From the NCBI RefSeq assembly GCF_020990385.1, contig NZ_CP087597.1, positions 891,001 through 955,000 on the forward strand: 64,000 nucleotides of DNA, in the 5' to 3' direction. Positions 8,983 through 19,842 of the stretch are shown here, piece after piece; position 1 is the stretch's first letter; each line of letters begins with the position of its first letter. Below the pieces are notes generated by a model that worked only from the letters and a program-made list of their open reading frames with translations, did no database searches and had not been told where the DNA came from. The position numbers and the translations under genes were made by a program. This DNA is from Paracoccus sp. MA. GTDB taxonomy: Bacteria > Pseudomonadota > Alphaproteobacteria > Rhodobacterales > Rhodobacteraceae.

Positions 8983-11001
8983 ATGGACATCGCCGCCCGC
9001 CGCAAGGCCGATCCCGCTCACTGGCGTCTCGCAAACGCCATCCGCGCCCTCTCGATGGACGCCGTCGAGGCCGCGAATTCGGGCCATCCCGGCATGCCGA
9101 TGGGCATGGCCGACGTCGCCACAGTCCTGTTCCGCAACCACCTGAAATTCGACGCCGCCGCGCCGAACTGGTTCGACCGCGACCGCTTCGTGCTGTCGGC
9201 CGGCCACGGTTCGATGCTGATCTATTCGCTGCTCTACCTGACCGGATACGAGCAGATGTCGATCGACCAGATCCGCAATTTCCGGCAATGGGGCTCGATC
9301 ACCGCCGGCCATCCGGAATTCGGCCATGCCGAGGGCGTCGAGACGACGACCGGCCCGCTGGGCCAGGGCATCGCCACCGCCGTCGGCTTCGCCATCGCCG
9401 AAGAGGCGATGCGCGCCCAGTTCGGCGAGGCGCTGTGCAGCCACAAGACCTGGGTCATCGCCGGCGACGGCTGCCTGATGGAGGGCATCAGCCAGGAAGC
9501 CGTCGGTCTGGCCGGCCACCAGAAGCTGAAGAACCTGATCGTGCTCTGGGACAATAACGACATCACCATCGACGGCCGGGTGTCGCTGTCGGATTCGACG
9601 GACCAACTGAAACGCTTCGAAGCCTCGGGCTGGCGCACCCTTTCCTGCGACGGCCACGACCCCGCCGATATCGAGCGCGCGCTGGCCGATGCCGCCAGCG
9701 GCAAGGACGACCGCCCGGTCCTCGTCGCCTGCAAGACCATCATCGGCTACGGCGCGCCGAACAAGCAGGACAGCTCGGGCGTGCACGGCTCGGCGCTGGG
9801 GGCGTCCGAGATCTCCGCCGCGCGCGAGGTGCTGGGCTGGGATTCGCCCGCCTTCACCGTGCCCGAGGACATCCTGGCCGACTGGCGCGCCATCGGCGCC
9901 CGCGGCCGGGCCGAGCGCGAGGCCTGGGCGGCCCGCGTCGATGCGGCCGAGAACCGCGACGAATTCGCCCGCCGCATCTCGGGCGGCGTCAGCGACCGGC
10001 TGGCGCCCACCATCGCGGCGCTCAAGGAACAGGCGCTGGCCAGCAAGCCCAAGGTCGCGACCCGCAAGGCCAGCGAGATGGTGCTGGAGGTGGTGAACCC
10101 CGAACTGCCCGAGACGCTGGGCGGCTCGGCGGACCTGACCGGCTCGAACAACACCAAGACCAAGGATCTGGGCATCTTCATCCCGGAAAACCGCAAGGGC
10201 CGCTATGTCCATTACGGCATCCGCGAACACGGCATGGCCGCGGCGATGAACGGCATCTGGCTGCATGGCGGGCTGCGCCCCTATGGCGGCACCTTCATGT
10301 GCTTCACCGACTATGCGCGCGGCGCCATGCGGCTTTCGGCGCTGATGGGCCTGCCGGTGACCTATGTCATGACCCATGACAGCATCGGCCTGGGCGAGGA
10401 CGGCCCGACCCACCAGCCGGTCGAGCATCTGGCGATCTGCCGCGCCACCCCCAACACGCTGACCCTGCGCCCCTGCGACCTGATCGAGACCGCCGAGGCC
10501 TGGGAAATCGCGCTGTCGAGCGAATCGACCCCGACGGTCATGGCGCTGTCGCGCCAGAACCTGCCGCTGCTGCGCGAGGATGCGGGCGAGAACCTGACCG
10601 CCAGGGGCGCCTATGTGCTGCGCGAGGCCAGCGCCGCGCCCCGGGTGATCCTGATGGCCTCGGGCTCCGAGGTGGAAATCGCCGTGGCCGCGCGCGAGAC
10701 GCTCGAGGCCGAGGGCGTGCCGACCCGCGTGGTCTCGGTGCCGTCGATGGAGCTCTTCCGCGACCAGGAGGCCGAATATCGCCAGCAGGTGCTGCCGGCC
10801 GGCACCGTGCGCATCGCCATCGAGGCCGCGGTGCGCCAGCCCTGGGACTGGCTGCTTCTGGGCGAGCGCGGGCGCGAGGAGACCTCGGGCTTCATCGGCA
10901 TGACCGGTTTCGGCGCCTCGGCCCCGGCGCCCACGCTCTACAAGGAGTTCGGCATCACCGCCGAGGCCGCCGTCGCCGAGGCCCGCCGCCTGCTCGGCTA
11001 A
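8983..11001 (+). CDS. tkt: Transketolase
   Basis: 672 aa, the usual length. TPP-dependent transfer of two-carbon ketol units in the pentose phosphate (and Calvin) pathway, cytoplasmic. Visible: substrate His/Gly motif [14 protein letters not shown] near residues 27-40, the TPP motif starting GDGCLMEG with the downstream NN ([10 protein letters not shown]), and the pyrimidine-domain segments [15 protein letters not shown] and [18 protein letters not shown]. No cbb genes are nearby, so it is the housekeeping copy or an unlinked one. Start chosen at the ATG giving [11 protein letters not shown], the usual short N-terminus. A GC hairpin follows 9 bp after the stop. Confidence 0.97.
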   Translation: MDIAARRKADPAHWRLANAIRALSMDAVEAANSGHPGMPMGMADVATVLFRNHLKFDAAAPNWFDRDRFVLSAGHGSMLIYSLLYLTGYEQMSIDQIRNFRQWGSITAGHPEFGHAEGVETTTGPLGQGIATAVGFAIAEEAMRAQFGEALCSHKTWVIAGDGCLMEGISQEAVGLAGHQKLKNLIVLWDNNDITIDGRVSLSDSTDQLKRFEASGWRTLSCDGHDPADIERALADAASGKDDRPVLVACKTIIGYGAPNKQDSSGVHGSALGASEISAAREVLGWDSPAFTVPEDILADWRAIGARGRAEREAWAARVDAAENRDEFARRISGGVSDRLAPTIAALKEQALASKPKVATRKASEMVLEVVNPELPETLGGSADLTGSNNTKTKDLGIFIPENRKGRYVHYGIREHGMAAAMNGIWLHGGLRPYGGTFMCFTDYARGAMRLSALMGLPVTYVMTHDSIGLGEDGPTHQPVEHLAICRATPNTLTLRPCDLIETAEAWEIALSSESTPTVMALSRQNLPLLREDAGENLTARGAYVLREASAAPRVILMASGSEVEIAVAARETLEAEGVPTRVVSVPSMELFRDQEAEYRQQVLPAGTVRIAIEAAVRQPWDWLLLGERGREETSGFIGMTGFGASAPAPTLYKEFGITAEAAVAEARRLLG

Positions 11002-11009
11002 GCACTTAC

Positions 11010-11035
11010 GGGCCGCGCCCGCCCCGGCGCGGCCC
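11010..11035 (+). terminator. GC-rich hairpin after tkt
   Basis: Ten-base-pair stem (GGGCCGCGCC with GGCGCGGCCC) and a 6-nt loop, beginning 9 bp after the tkt stop. There is no U-run, which is common in high-GC alphaproteobacteria, so the terminator function is inferred. An 18-bp direct repeat (TCCCATCCCGCCGGC at 11038 and 11056) follows it. Confidence 0.6.
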
Positions 11036-11069
11036 CCTCCCATCCCGCCGGCCCGTCCCATCCCGCCGG

Positions 11070-11152
11070 CTTCTTCGTTCCCCCGAATACCCATGCCCCG
11101 GCGCTCCGGGAAAGCCGCCACGGCTGCCTTTCACCGTTTCCCAAATACTCAT
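11070..11152 (-). repeat. Two dispersed tail motifs in tandem (types B and A) downstream of tkt
   Basis: On the minus strand, a type A copy (GAGTATTTGGGAAACGGTG, 11130-11152) is followed by a small hairpin (CCCGG-AGCG-CCGGG) and a type B copy (GGGTATTCGGGGGAACGAAG, 11070-11094). On the plus strand each reads CTTC or TTCAC, then a pyrimidine-rich stretch, then CCNAATAC(C/T)C. Related copies lie at 30113, 36820, 38963 and 41951. A perfect hairpin (CGGCGCG/CGCGCCG) also flanks type A at 11156-11180. The 11002-11239 intergenic region holds these repeats, the tkt terminator and the promoter of the EamA gene. Confidence 0.7.
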
Positions 11153-11239
11153 GCGACGGCGCGGCCCGGCCCTCGCGCCGCCCCCCATGGACCCCGCCGC
11201 CGCCCGCGGGCATAACCCCGGGGACAAGAGGGACCCGCC

Positions 11240-12166
11240 ATGACACCGCCCCAACCCAGCCCCGGCGCCTTGCCGCCGATCCTCGCGCCCGCGGGCGATC
11301 CCGCGCGGTCCACGCAGCTGCGCGGCATCCTGCTCCTGCTGCTGGCGATCTTCCTGTTCACGCTGATGGATGCGACCGGCAAGCATCTCTCGACGCTCTA
11401 CCATCCGGTGCAGGTGGTTTGGGTGCGCTTCGTCACCAACCTGGCCATCGTCGCGGTCATCTTCGCGCCGCGGCTGCGCAGCGCCCTGGCCACCCGGCGC
11501 CCGGTGGTGCAGTTCTTCCGCGGCGTGACGCAGCTCGGCTCGATCCTGCTGTTCTTCAGCGCCTTGCAATTCATCGGCCTGGCCGAGGCCACCGCGATCA
11601 TGGACATCAACCCGGTGTTGATCACGCTGGGCGCCGCGATCTTCCTGGGCGAATCCATCGGCATCCGGCGCATCCTCGGCATCCTTGCCGCGCTTTGCGG
11701 CGCGCTGATCATCATCCGCCCCGGCGCCGGGGTCTTCCATCCCGCGGCGCTGCTGGCGCTGGTCGCGGCCTTCACCTATGCCGCCGGCGCGATCCTGACC
11801 CGCATCGCGCGGAGCGATTCCACCGCGACCTCGGTCCTCTGGTCGGCGCTGGTCGGCTCGATCCTCACTACCCTGGCGGTGCCGTTCTTCTGGCAGCCCA
11901 TCGCGGCGGGCGACATCTGGGCCTTCCTGCTGCTCGGCGGGCTCGGCACCGCGGCGCAGACGCTGCTGATCCGGGCCTTCTCGCTGGCCGAGGCCGCCGC
12001 CATCGCCCCCTTCGGCTATACCGGGCTGATCTGGGCCGGGCTCTGGGGCTGGCTGTTCTGGGGCACCCTGCCCGACCTCTGGACCCTTGTCGGCGCGTTG
12101 ATCATCGTGGCCGCTGGCATATATGTCTGGATGCGCGAGGCCCGCGCCATGCACCGGCCCGCGTGA
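11240..12166 (+). CDS. EamA/DMT-family transporter
   Basis: 308 aa with ten hydrophobic helices arranged as two EamA repeats (about residues 28-160 and 165-300); charged conserved positions include the glutamate in the LAEATAIMDINPVLITLGAAIFLGE region of the first repeat and the matching LAEAAAIAPFGYTGLIWAG of the second. Inner-membrane drug/metabolite exporter or importer; substrate cannot be read from sequence. The ATG follows GAGGGACCCGCC. It is 26 bp upstream of the acyltransferase gene and could share its transcript. Confidence 0.88.
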   Translation: MTPPQPSPGALPPILAPAGDPARSTQLRGILLLLLAIFLFTLMDATGKHLSTLYHPVQVVWVRFVTNLAIVAVIFAPRLRSALATRRPVVQFFRGVTQLGSILLFFSALQFIGLAEATAIMDINPVLITLGAAIFLGESIGIRRILGILAALCGALIIIRPGAGVFHPAALLALVAAFTYAAGAILTRIARSDSTATSVLWSALVGSILTTLAVPFFWQPIAAGDIWAFLLLGGLGTAAQTLLIRAFSLAEAAAIAPFGYTGLIWAGLWGWLFWGTLPDLWTLVGALIIVAAGIYVWMREARAMHRPA

Positions 12167-12192
12167 ATCGAAGCCCAGAAGGCAGGACCGCG

Positions 12193-13083
12193 ATGAGCGA
12201 GACCGAAACCCCCGAGCCCATCAGCCTGCGCGACCGCATCGCCAACGGCGCCTTTCTGGCGCTGATGGGCCTGGCCCGCATCCTGCCCTACGAACGGCGC
12301 ATCCCGGTCATGGGCTGGTTCTTCGCCCATGTCCTGGGCCCGCTTGCCGGCTGGCGCAGGCGCATCCGCGCCAATCTCGCCATGGCCTGCCCCGACCTGC
12401 CCCCGGCCGAGATCCGCCGCCTGACCCGCGCCGTGCCGGACAATGCCGGCCGCTCGCTGGCCGAGACCTATTCGGGCGAGGAGTTCACCGACCGCATCCG
12501 CGCCTCGGATCCGCTGACCGGGCCCGGGCTTCCGGCGCTGGAGCAGGCGGCCGCGGCGGGCCGGCCCGTCATCTTGGCCGCCGCGCATTTCGGCAATTAC
12601 GACGCCATGCGCGCGGCGCTGGCCGGGCGCGGCTGGCCGGTCGGCGCGCTCTACCGGCCGATGAACAACGAAGCATTCAACCGCCATTACATCCCGGCGC
12701 TGAACGCCATCTCGCAGCCGATGTTCCCGCGCGGCCGCGCCGGGCTGGCCGCGATGCTGCGTTTTCTGAAGGGCGGCGGCTGGCTGGCCCTGGGCTTCGA
12801 CCAGTTCGACGATCACGGCGCCGAGCTGCGCTTCTTCGGCCTGCCGTCCAGGACCGTGCTGACCCCGGCCGAGCTGGCGCTGCGCTATGACGCGCTGATC
12901 CTGCCCATCGCCGGGGTGCGCCAACCCGACGGGCTGAGCTTCCGGGTCGAGGTCGGCGCGCCGGTGCCGCATGGCGAAGCCGCGGCCATGATGCAGGCGC
13001 TGAACGACGATCTGGAGCGGCTGGTCCGCGCCCATATGGAGCAATGGTTCTGGGTGCACCGGCGCTGGAAACGCAGGGGCTAG
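12193..13083 (+). CDS. LpxL/HtrB-family lipid A lauroyl/myristoyl acyltransferase
   Basis: 296 aa. Transfers a secondary acyl chain from acyl-ACP to lipid A at the cytoplasmic face of the inner membrane. Contains the catalytic HX4D motif in AAHFGNYDAM (near residue 131), ALYRPMNN, the GFDQFDDHG segment and the conserved C-terminal WFWVHRRWK. Family-typical length. The N-terminus has a hydrophobic helix around residues 15-35 for membrane association. Which acyl position is modified (LpxL or LpxM-like) is not decidable here. It lies 26 bp after the EamA gene; an unannotated 103-bp gap with a probable promoter separates it from accB. Confidence 0.9.
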   Translation: MSETETPEPISLRDRIANGAFLALMGLARILPYERRIPVMGWFFAHVLGPLAGWRRRIRANLAMACPDLPPAEIRRLTRAVPDNAGRSLAETYSGEEFTDRIRASDPLTGPGLPALEQAAAAGRPVILAAAHFGNYDAMRAALAGRGWPVGALYRPMNNEAFNRHYIPALNAISQPMFPRGRAGLAAMLRFLKGGGWLALGFDQFDDHGAELRFFGLPSRTVLTPAELALRYDALILPIAGVRQPDGLSFRVEVGAPVPHGEAAAMMQALNDDLERLVRAHMEQWFWVHRRWKRRG

Positions 13084-13186
13084 GCGGCGAATCCCTTTCC
13101 CTTGGGTTGTCCACCGGTCTATAAGAACGCCCAAATCCGCCGCGCAAGCAGAACGCGGGCCCCGACAACGACATCCAGAGGACGGC

Positions 13187-13708
13187 ATGAGCGACGAATC
13201 CAAGAACGCTGGTCACGAGAAGCGCCATCACGAGGGCGATGTCGCCTTCATCCAAGCCCTGGCCGAACTGCTCAATCGCAACGAGCTGACCGAGCTGACC
13301 GTCAAGCGCGAATATGACGAGAACGACCGGCTGACCGTCAGCCTCTCCAAGCAGAACAAGCAGATCATCCAGGCCATGGCCGCGCCCGCCGCCGCCCCGG
13401 CGCCCGCCGCTCCGGCCGCCCCCGCGGCTTCCGCCGCCCCGGCCCCGACCGGCAACGAGGACCCGGCCAGCCTGCCCGGCGTCGTCACCTCGCCCATGGT
13501 CGGCACCGCCTATCTGGCGCCCGAGCCCGGCGCGACGCCCTTCGTCAGCATCGGCCAGCAGGTGAAGGAGGGCGAGACGCTGATGATCGTCGAGGCGATG
13601 AAGACCATGAATCATATCCCCTCGCCCCGCTCGGGCACGGTCAAGCGCATCCTGGTCGACGACGGCAGCCCGGTCGAATTCGGCGCCCCCCTGATGGTCG
13701 TCGAGTGA
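13187..13708 (+). CDS. accB: Biotin carboxyl carrier protein of acetyl-CoA carboxylase
   Basis: 173 aa. Carries the biotin that shuttles carboxyl groups between AccC and the carboxyltransferase in fatty acid synthesis. N-terminal helical region (1-60), an Ala/Pro-rich flexible linker (about 64-88), and the biotinyl domain with EAMKTM, where K139 is the biotinylated lysine. The start has AGAGGACGGC just upstream. accC follows after 7 bp, the usual accBC operon. Regulation is not evident from sequence. Confidence 0.98.
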   Translation: MSDESKNAGHEKRHHEGDVAFIQALAELLNRNELTELTVKREYDENDRLTVSLSKQNKQIIQAMAAPAAAPAPAAPAAPAASAAPAPTGNEDPASLPGVVTSPMVGTAYLAPEPGATPFVSIGQQVKEGETLMIVEAMKTMNHIPSPRSGTVKRILVDDGSPVEFGAPLMVVE

Positions 13709-13715
13709 GGCCGGG

Positions 13716-15065
13716 ATGTTCGACAAGATCCTGATCGCCAACCGCGGCGAGATCGCGCTTCGCGTGATCCGCGCCTGCCGCGAGATGGGCATCGCCTCGG
13801 TTGCGGTGCATTCCACCGCCGATGCCGATGCCATGCATGTGCGCATGGCCGACGAATCGGTCTGCATCGGTCCGCCGCCCTCGACCGACAGCTACCTGTC
13901 GCAGCCGGCCATCATCTCGGCCTGCGAGATTACCGGTGCCCAGGCCATCCATCCCGGCTATGGCTTCCTCTCCGAGAATGCCGGCTTCGTGCAGATGGTC
14001 GAGGATCACGGCATCACCTTCATCGGCCCTTCGGCGGAACATATCCGCATCATGGGCGACAAGATCACCGCCAAGGAAACCGCGAAATCGCTGGGCATTC
14101 CGGTGGTGCCCGGCTCGGACGGCGGGGTGGCGGACGTGGCCGCGGCCCGGCAGATCGCCGCCCGGATCGGCTATCCGGTCATCATCAAGGCCACCGCCGG
14201 CGGCGGCGGGCGCGGCATGAAGGTCGCCCATGACGAGGCCGCGCTGGAAAACGCCTTCCGCACCGCCCGTGCCGAGGCCAAGGCGGCCTTCGGCAATGAC
14301 GAGGTCTATATCGAGAAATACCTGCAGCGCCCGCGCCATATCGAGATCCAGGTCTTCGGCGACGGTCGCGGCCGCGCGGTGCATCTGGGCGAGCGCGACT
14401 GTTCGCTGCAGCGCCGCCACCAGAAGGTGCTGGAGGAAGCCCCCGGCCCGGTCATCACCGCCGAGCAGCGCGCCCGGATCGGCGGCATCTGCGCCAATGC
14501 CATGGCCAAGATCGGCTATCGCGGCGCCGGCACCATCGAGTTCCTGTTCGAGGACGGCGAATTCTATTTCATCGAGATGAACACCCGCCTGCAGGTCGAG
14601 CATCCCGTGACCGAGGCGATCTTCGGCGTCGATCTGGTGCGCCAGCAGATCCTGGTCGCCGCCGGCGAAGAGATGGAGTTCCGCCAGGAGGATCTGAAGA
14701 TCTCCGGCCATGCCATCGAGGTGCGGATCAATGCCGAGAAACTGCCGAACTTCACCCCCTCGCCCGGCACCATCTCGCAATATCACGCGCCCGGGGGGCT
14801 GGGCGTGCGGATGGATTCGGCGATCTATGACGGCTATCGCATCCCGCCCTTCTACGACAGCCTGATCGGCAAGCTGATCGTGCACGGCCGCGACCGGGAA
14901 GAGGCGCTGGCGCGGCTGAACCGGGCGCTCGGCGAGCTGATCGTGGACGGGATCGACACCACCGTGCCGCTGTTCCGGGCGCTGATCGAGAATCCCGACA
15001 TCCAGCGCGGCGATTATTCGATCCACTGGCTGGAACGCTGGCTGGCCGAGATGGCCGCCGCCTGA
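13716..15065 (+). CDS. accC: Acetyl-CoA carboxylase, biotin carboxylase subunit
   Basis: 449 aa, the standard length. ATP-dependent carboxylation of AccB-bound biotin. N-terminal domain starts [20 protein letters not shown]; the ATP-grasp domain holds the glycine-rich loop [12 protein letters not shown] (near residue 160) and the catalytic region [19 protein letters not shown] (near 285); the biotin carboxylase C-terminal domain follows. Nothing unusual. In an operon with accB; aat starts 35 bp downstream. Confidence 0.98.
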   Translation: MFDKILIANRGEIALRVIRACREMGIASVAVHSTADADAMHVRMADESVCIGPPPSTDSYLSQPAIISACEITGAQAIHPGYGFLSENAGFVQMVEDHGITFIGPSAEHIRIMGDKITAKETAKSLGIPVVPGSDGGVADVAAARQIAARIGYPVIIKATAGGGGRGMKVAHDEAALENAFRTARAEAKAAFGNDEVYIEKYLQRPRHIEIQVFGDGRGRAVHLGERDCSLQRRHQKVLEEAPGPVITAEQRARIGGICANAMAKIGYRGAGTIEFLFEDGEFYFIEMNTRLQVEHPVTEAIFGVDLVRQQILVAAGEEMEFRQEDLKISGHAIEVRINAEKLPNFTPSPGTISQYHAPGGLGVRMDSAIYDGYRIPPFYDSLIGKLIVHGRDREEALARLNRALGELIVDGIDTTVPLFRALIENPDIQRGDYSIHWLERWLAEMAAA

Positions 15066-15100
15066 CCGATGCGGCTGCCGGCGCGACAGAGGCCCTGCGC

Positions 15101-15739
15101 ATGAGCGGGGGCCTGACCGCCGAACGGATGCTGGCCGCCTATGCCCAGGGCGTGTTCCCGATGGCGCAATCCGCCACGGATTCGCAGCTCTACTGGTTCG
15201 AGCCGGCGCTGCGCGGCATCCTGCCGGTGGGCGGGGTGCATGTCTCGCGCTCGATGCGGCGCTTTCTGCGGCGCTGCGACTGGCGGGCGACCATCGACCA
15301 GGACTTCGCGGGCGTCGTCGAGGGCTGCGCCGACCGGGCCGAGACCTGGATCAACGCGCCGCTCTTCGCGCTCTACCGGGACCTGTTCCGCATGGGGCAC
15401 GCGCATTCGCTGGAGATCCGCGCCGGCGACGCGCTGATCGGCGGCATGTTCGGGCTGACGCTGGGCGGGGCCTTCTTTGCCGAAAGCATGTTCTCGCGCC
15501 GGACCAATGCCTCAAAGGCGGCGCTGATCTGGATGTCCTCGCATCTGGCGCGCTGCGGCTTCACGCTGTGGGACACGCAATATCCCAGCCCGCACCTGGC
15601 CTCGATGGGCGGGCAGACCATCATGCGGATGGATTATCGCCGGCGGCTGGCGGCGGCGCTGCAGGTCCGGGCGGATTTCACCGCGCATGCGCTGCCCGGG
15701 CTTCAAGCCCTGGTGCAGGAAATCACCCAGACATCGTAA
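15101..15739 (+). CDS. aat: Leucyl/phenylalanyl-tRNA-protein transferase
   Basis: 212 aa. Adds Leu or Phe to proteins with N-terminal Arg or Lys, creating N-degrons read by ClpS-ClpAP. Recognised by the family segments YAQGVFPMA, YWFEPALRGILP, INAPLFALYRDL, GGMFGLTLGGAFFAESMFSR and the TQYPSPHLASMG motif with acceptor-site glutamine. Slightly short at the N-terminus but normal for alphaproteobacteria. Likely co-transcribed with accBC. Its 3' end overlaps the convergent DUF2155 gene by 37 bp. Confidence 0.95.
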   Translation: MSGGLTAERMLAAYAQGVFPMAQSATDSQLYWFEPALRGILPVGGVHVSRSMRRFLRRCDWRATIDQDFAGVVEGCADRAETWINAPLFALYRDLFRMGHAHSLEIRAGDALIGGMFGLTLGGAFFAESMFSRRTNASKAALIWMSSHLARCGFTLWDTQYPSPHLASMGGQTIMRMDYRRRLAAALQVRADFTAHALPGLQALVQEITQTS

Positions 15740-16206
15740 CGCGAATCGTCCAGCGCCGAGAGCGCCGGGGACGAGGCGATCATCCAGCCGGCGAACAGCC
15801 GCGCATTGGCCCGGCTGTCGGTGATCGTCAGCTCGGCATAGGCGTCCGAGGTCGGGTCGGCGGCCGGATAGCGGCATTCGGCCAGGTTGACCTCGAGCCG
15901 GCCGAAGGCGACCGATTCCCCCACGGTCAGGGTGAAATCCTCGGTCCTGCCGGTGATCTTGTCGAGCCCGCGCAGCTGCGCGCCGCTGCCGCGCGCGGTT
16001 TCCGGGCCCCGGGCCTGCTCGGCCGCCCGCTGACGCTCGGCTGCCGAGGGCTCGGCCGGGACCACCGCCTCGGGGTCGTCGCTGAAGGCCGGATCGACCA
16101 TCAGTTGCTGATCCTCGGCCAGGTCCTCCTCCTCGGGAGACTGGGCCAGGGCGGGGCCGGCGGCCAGCAGCAGGCACAGGCAGGCGCGGGGCAAAAGATG
16201 CGTCAT
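15703..16206 (-). CDS. DUF2155-domain exported protein
   Basis: 167 aa with a cleavable signal peptide (about residues 1-21, ending ALAQ), then an acidic linker to residue 60 and the DUF2155 domain (about 75-165: GLDKITGRTEDFTLTVGE, LEVNLAECRYPA, FAGWMIASSPALSALDDSRYDVWVISC). Two cysteines in the domain could form a disulfide in the periplasm. DUF2155 proteins are found in Rhodobacterales and relatives beside mlaD and the NDUFA12 gene, as here; function unknown. Its ATG overlaps the mlaD stop (ATGA), and its 3' end overlaps aat. Confidence 0.88.
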   Translation of the reverse strand: MTHLLPRACLCLLLAAGPALAQSPEEEDLAEDQQLMVDPAFSDDPEAVVPAEPSAAERQRAAEQARGPETARGSGAQLRGLDKITGRTEDFTLTVGESVAFGRLEVNLAECRYPAADPTSDAYAELTITDSRANARLFAGWMIASSPALSALDDSRYDVWVISCTRA

Positions 16207-16673
16207 TGGCCGTCCTCCGAACTTTGCGAATCCACGAATTTCATCATCAGCGAGATCAGGCTGACCGCGCCCTGCACATCCTCGATCTCGGCGCCGGGCT
16301 CGAGGTCCTCGGGCGCCCCGCCGGGCTGCAGCTCGATATAGGCGCCGCCCAGCAGCCCGTCCGACTGGATCAGCGCGGCGCTGTCGGCGGGCAGGCGGAT
16401 GGATTCGGGCAGGCGCAGCCGCGCCTCGGCCAGATAGGTCTGCGGGTTCAGGTCGACGGCGACGACCCGCCCGACCCGGACGCCCGCCACCCGCACATCG
16501 GTGCCGACCTCGATGCCGTCGACATTGGGAAAGGCCGCGCGCAGCTCATAGCCGCCGCCCAGCTGCGCGGCGAGCCGGCTGCCGCCCGAGGTGGACCAGA
16601 CCAGAAAGCCGGCCGCCACGGCCAGAACGGCCGCGCCAACCCAAAGCTCGGCTCGTTCCGCGGCGCTGTTCAT
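16203..16673 (-). CDS. mlaD: MlaD: MCE-domain lipid-transport protein
   Basis: 156 aa, membrane-anchored by one N-terminal helix (about 13-30) with a periplasmic MCE domain (about 38-115: RAAFPNVDGIEVGTDVRVAGV and GRVVAVDLNP). In the Mla system MlaD hexamers collect phospholipids between outer membrane and the MlaFE ABC transporter. Other mla genes are not in the window, so it is an unlinked component. Start chosen at the ATG giving MNSAAERAELWVGA, the usual family N-terminus; a longer in-frame extension has no support. Overlaps DUF2155 (ATGA) and lies 4 bp after the NDUFA12 gene. Confidence 0.9.
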   Translation of the reverse strand: MNSAAERAELWVGAAVLAVAAGFLVWSTSGGSRLAAQLGGGYELRAAFPNVDGIEVGTDVRVAGVRVGRVVAVDLNPQTYLAEARLRLPESIRLPADSAALIQSDGLLGGAYIELQPGGAPEDLEPGAEIEDVQGAVSLISLMMKFVDSQSSEDGQ

Positions 16674-16677
16674 GGGC

Positions 16678-17052
16678 TTACTCGGGCTGCCAGGCGTCGT
16701 AGTCGCGGCGCTCGACCGGCTGGGCACGATAGAGCGAACCGGCCGGATGATAGGCCGCCGGCGTGCCGGTCTGGTTCGGCTCATGCGGCTTTTCCCAAGG
16801 CTTGTGGGCCAGCGGCTCGCTGGTCGGCGGCTCCTGGAAGGTGTGGTGCAGCCAGCCGTGCCATTCCGGCGACACCCGGCTCGCCTCGGCTTCGCCGTTA
16901 TAGATCACCCAGCGCCGCTTGCTGTCGCGGGACTGGTAATAGATGTTGCCCTGATCGTCCTCTCCGACCTTTGCGCCGTAAAGCTTGGTCCAGACCTGGG
17001 TGTTCAGGGTCTGGCTGTTCCACCAGGTCAGAAAGCGAAGCAGAAACGACAT
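16678..17052 (-). CDS. NADH:ubiquinone oxidoreductase NDUFA12-type accessory subunit
   Basis: 124 aa. Homologue of mitochondrial complex I subunit NDUFA12 (B17.2), an accessory subunit known in alphaproteobacterial complex I, including Paracoccus. Family features: [55 protein letters not shown], then a Pro-rich tail. Start set at the ATG at 17050-17052 because AGAGG lies nine bases upstream; an ATG 18 bp earlier lacks a ribosome binding site. First gene of the NDUFA12-mlaD-DUF2155 operon. The nuo cluster is not in the window. Confidence 0.92.
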   Translation of the reverse strand: MSFLLRFLTWWNSQTLNTQVWTKLYGAKVGEDDQGNIYYQSRDSKRRWVIYNGEAEASRVSPEWHGWLHHTFQEPPTSEPLAHKPWEKPHEPNQTGTPAAYHPAGSLYRAQPVERRDYDAWQPE

Positions 17053-17589
17053 GGGTGCGAACCTCTTCATAGGGTGTCGGCCGAGATATGGCGCAAGTTG
17101 CGGCCAAGGTCCAGAGAGGCTTGGACCGCCAGCCGCCGGCGGACGGATCGCCGCAGGGCCTCGCCGGCCGCGAGCCCCGACAAGCGGTGCCCGCCCTGCC
17201 CGTTACGGCGCCGAGGCGTTTCGCCTGTCCCAACCGGCCACGCCGCCACAGTAAACGCCCGAAGCGGCCGCCGACCACGCGGCGCCGCGAGCGGCAAAGC
17301 GATCCTGACCCAAGACCGGTCGCATCCTTCATCGGCGGCGCGGCGGCTGCGGTTTCTCGGCAAGCTCAGCACCCCGCCCACAGCCTGCGGCCGCGACATG
17401 CGGCGCCGGCCGTGCTGACCATCCACGCGATCGACACGCTTGCGCGAAGGCGAACTTGCGCGAACAGCCGGCAATGCTGGCGGCACGGCCGATGATGGCG
17501 CGAGTCCTCCCGGCGCCCTGGCAAGGACCGTTGCCGCAGCTTGCGCGCGCCCCGCCCCTTCTGGCCCGTTGCTGCGCCCGCGTCGCGCG
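17053..17589. other. 537-bp stretch with no recognisable gene
   Basis: Between the clpX stop and the NDUFA12 start. Open frames exist on both strands (17088-17495 plus, 17067-17621 minus) but their products are Arg/Pro-rich low-complexity strings with no family resemblance, no good ribosome binding site, and third-position GC bias weaker than in flanking genes. It should contain the NDUFA12 operon promoter (near 17053-17150) and the clpX 3' end. A decayed gene or a non-coding RNA are possible, but nothing seen supports either. Confidence 0.5.
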
Positions 17590-18855
<1,266 letters not shown>

Positions 18856-19016
18856 CAGTTCATCCTCGTATTGCCCCGGAGGCCCGGCAAAAGCGCCGGA
18901 CGACCGCCTGTTTCGGACATGGTCGGACCACGTCCCGCGTCGCCATCATGTTACGAGCCACCCCGGCCCGTCACAATCCCCAAAACGCCAGCCCCGGCAG
19001 CTTCCCGAAGCCGTGA

Positions 19017-19646
19017 TCACTTGTCCGGCTCGGCCTTGCCGCGCGCCGTCAGGATCTCGTCGATCAGACCCCAGTCCTTGGCCTCTTGGGGCGACATGAA
19101 GCGGTCGCGCTCCAGCGCCTCCTCGACTTCCTCCAGGGTGCGGCCGGTATGAGCGACATAGATCTCGTTCAGGCGGCGCTTGAGCTTTTCGGTCTCGCGC
19201 GCGTGGATCAGGATGTCGGTGGCCTGGCCCTGGAAGCCGCCCGAGGGCTGGTGCACCATGATGCGGCTGTTCGGAAGCGAGAAGCGATGCCCCGGCTGGC
19301 CGGCGCACAGAAGCAGCGAGCCCATCGAGGCCGCCTGCCCGACCACCAGGGTCGAGACGCGCGGCCTGATGTATTGCATCGTGTCATAGATCGACAGGCC
19401 CGCGGTCACCACGCCGCCGGGGCTGTTGATATACATGCTGATGTCCTTGGTCGGGTTCTCCGCCTCAAGGAACAGGAGCTGCGCCGAGATCAGCGTCGCC
19501 ATGCCGTCATGCACCGGGCCGGAGAGGAAGATGATCCTTTCCTTCAGCAGGCGCGAGAAGATGTCATAGGCACGTTCGCCGCGGCTGGTCTGTTCGACGA
19601 CCATGGGGACGAGCGTGTTCATGTAGAATTCTGCCGGATCGTGCAT
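19017..19646 (-). CDS. clpP: ATP-dependent Clp protease, proteolytic subunit ClpP
   Basis: 209 aa. Serine protease forming the tetradecameric barrel used by ClpX. Catalytic triad visible as S107 (GQAASMGS), H132 ([10 protein letters not shown]) and D181 (ERDRFMS). Start set at the ATG giving [19 protein letters not shown] because AAGGACAGAC immediately precedes it; the frame stays open 54 bp further but without a ribosome binding site. Divergent from pth across 196 bp that must contain both promoters; no clear heat-shock promoter could be fitted by eye. Confidence 0.98.
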   Translation of the reverse strand: MHDPAEFYMNTLVPMVVEQTSRGERAYDIFSRLLKERIIFLSGPVHDGMATLISAQLLFLEAENPTKDISMYINSPGGVVTAGLSIYDTMQYIRPRVSTLVVGQAASMGSLLLCAGQPGHRFSLPNSRIMVHQPSGGFQGQATDILIHARETEKLKRRLNEIYVAHTGRTLEEVEEALERDRFMSPQEAKDWGLIDEILTARGKAEPDK

Positions 19647-19842
19647 GTCTGTCCTTGCTTTTGTCCCTGCCTGGCCTGCCCGTTTCGCGATTCGTCCCAA
19701 GGGCCTTGTCCCCCGGGACCGCTCTTAGACGCGAAAGGTTGACAGAGTCTTAGTAACGCCGGGCCGCGAGGACAAGAGAGCGATAAAATTTGCCCCTTTT
19801 CGGCCAGGCCGGTAATCTGGCGCCCGAGCGACGGAGAGACGC

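Noticed and set aside
8890..11121. N-terminal extension of the glycosyltransferase-like frame to 1391 residues
   Set aside because: The extension is antisense to transketolase; the start at 8889 has a ribosome binding site and a sensible N-terminus.
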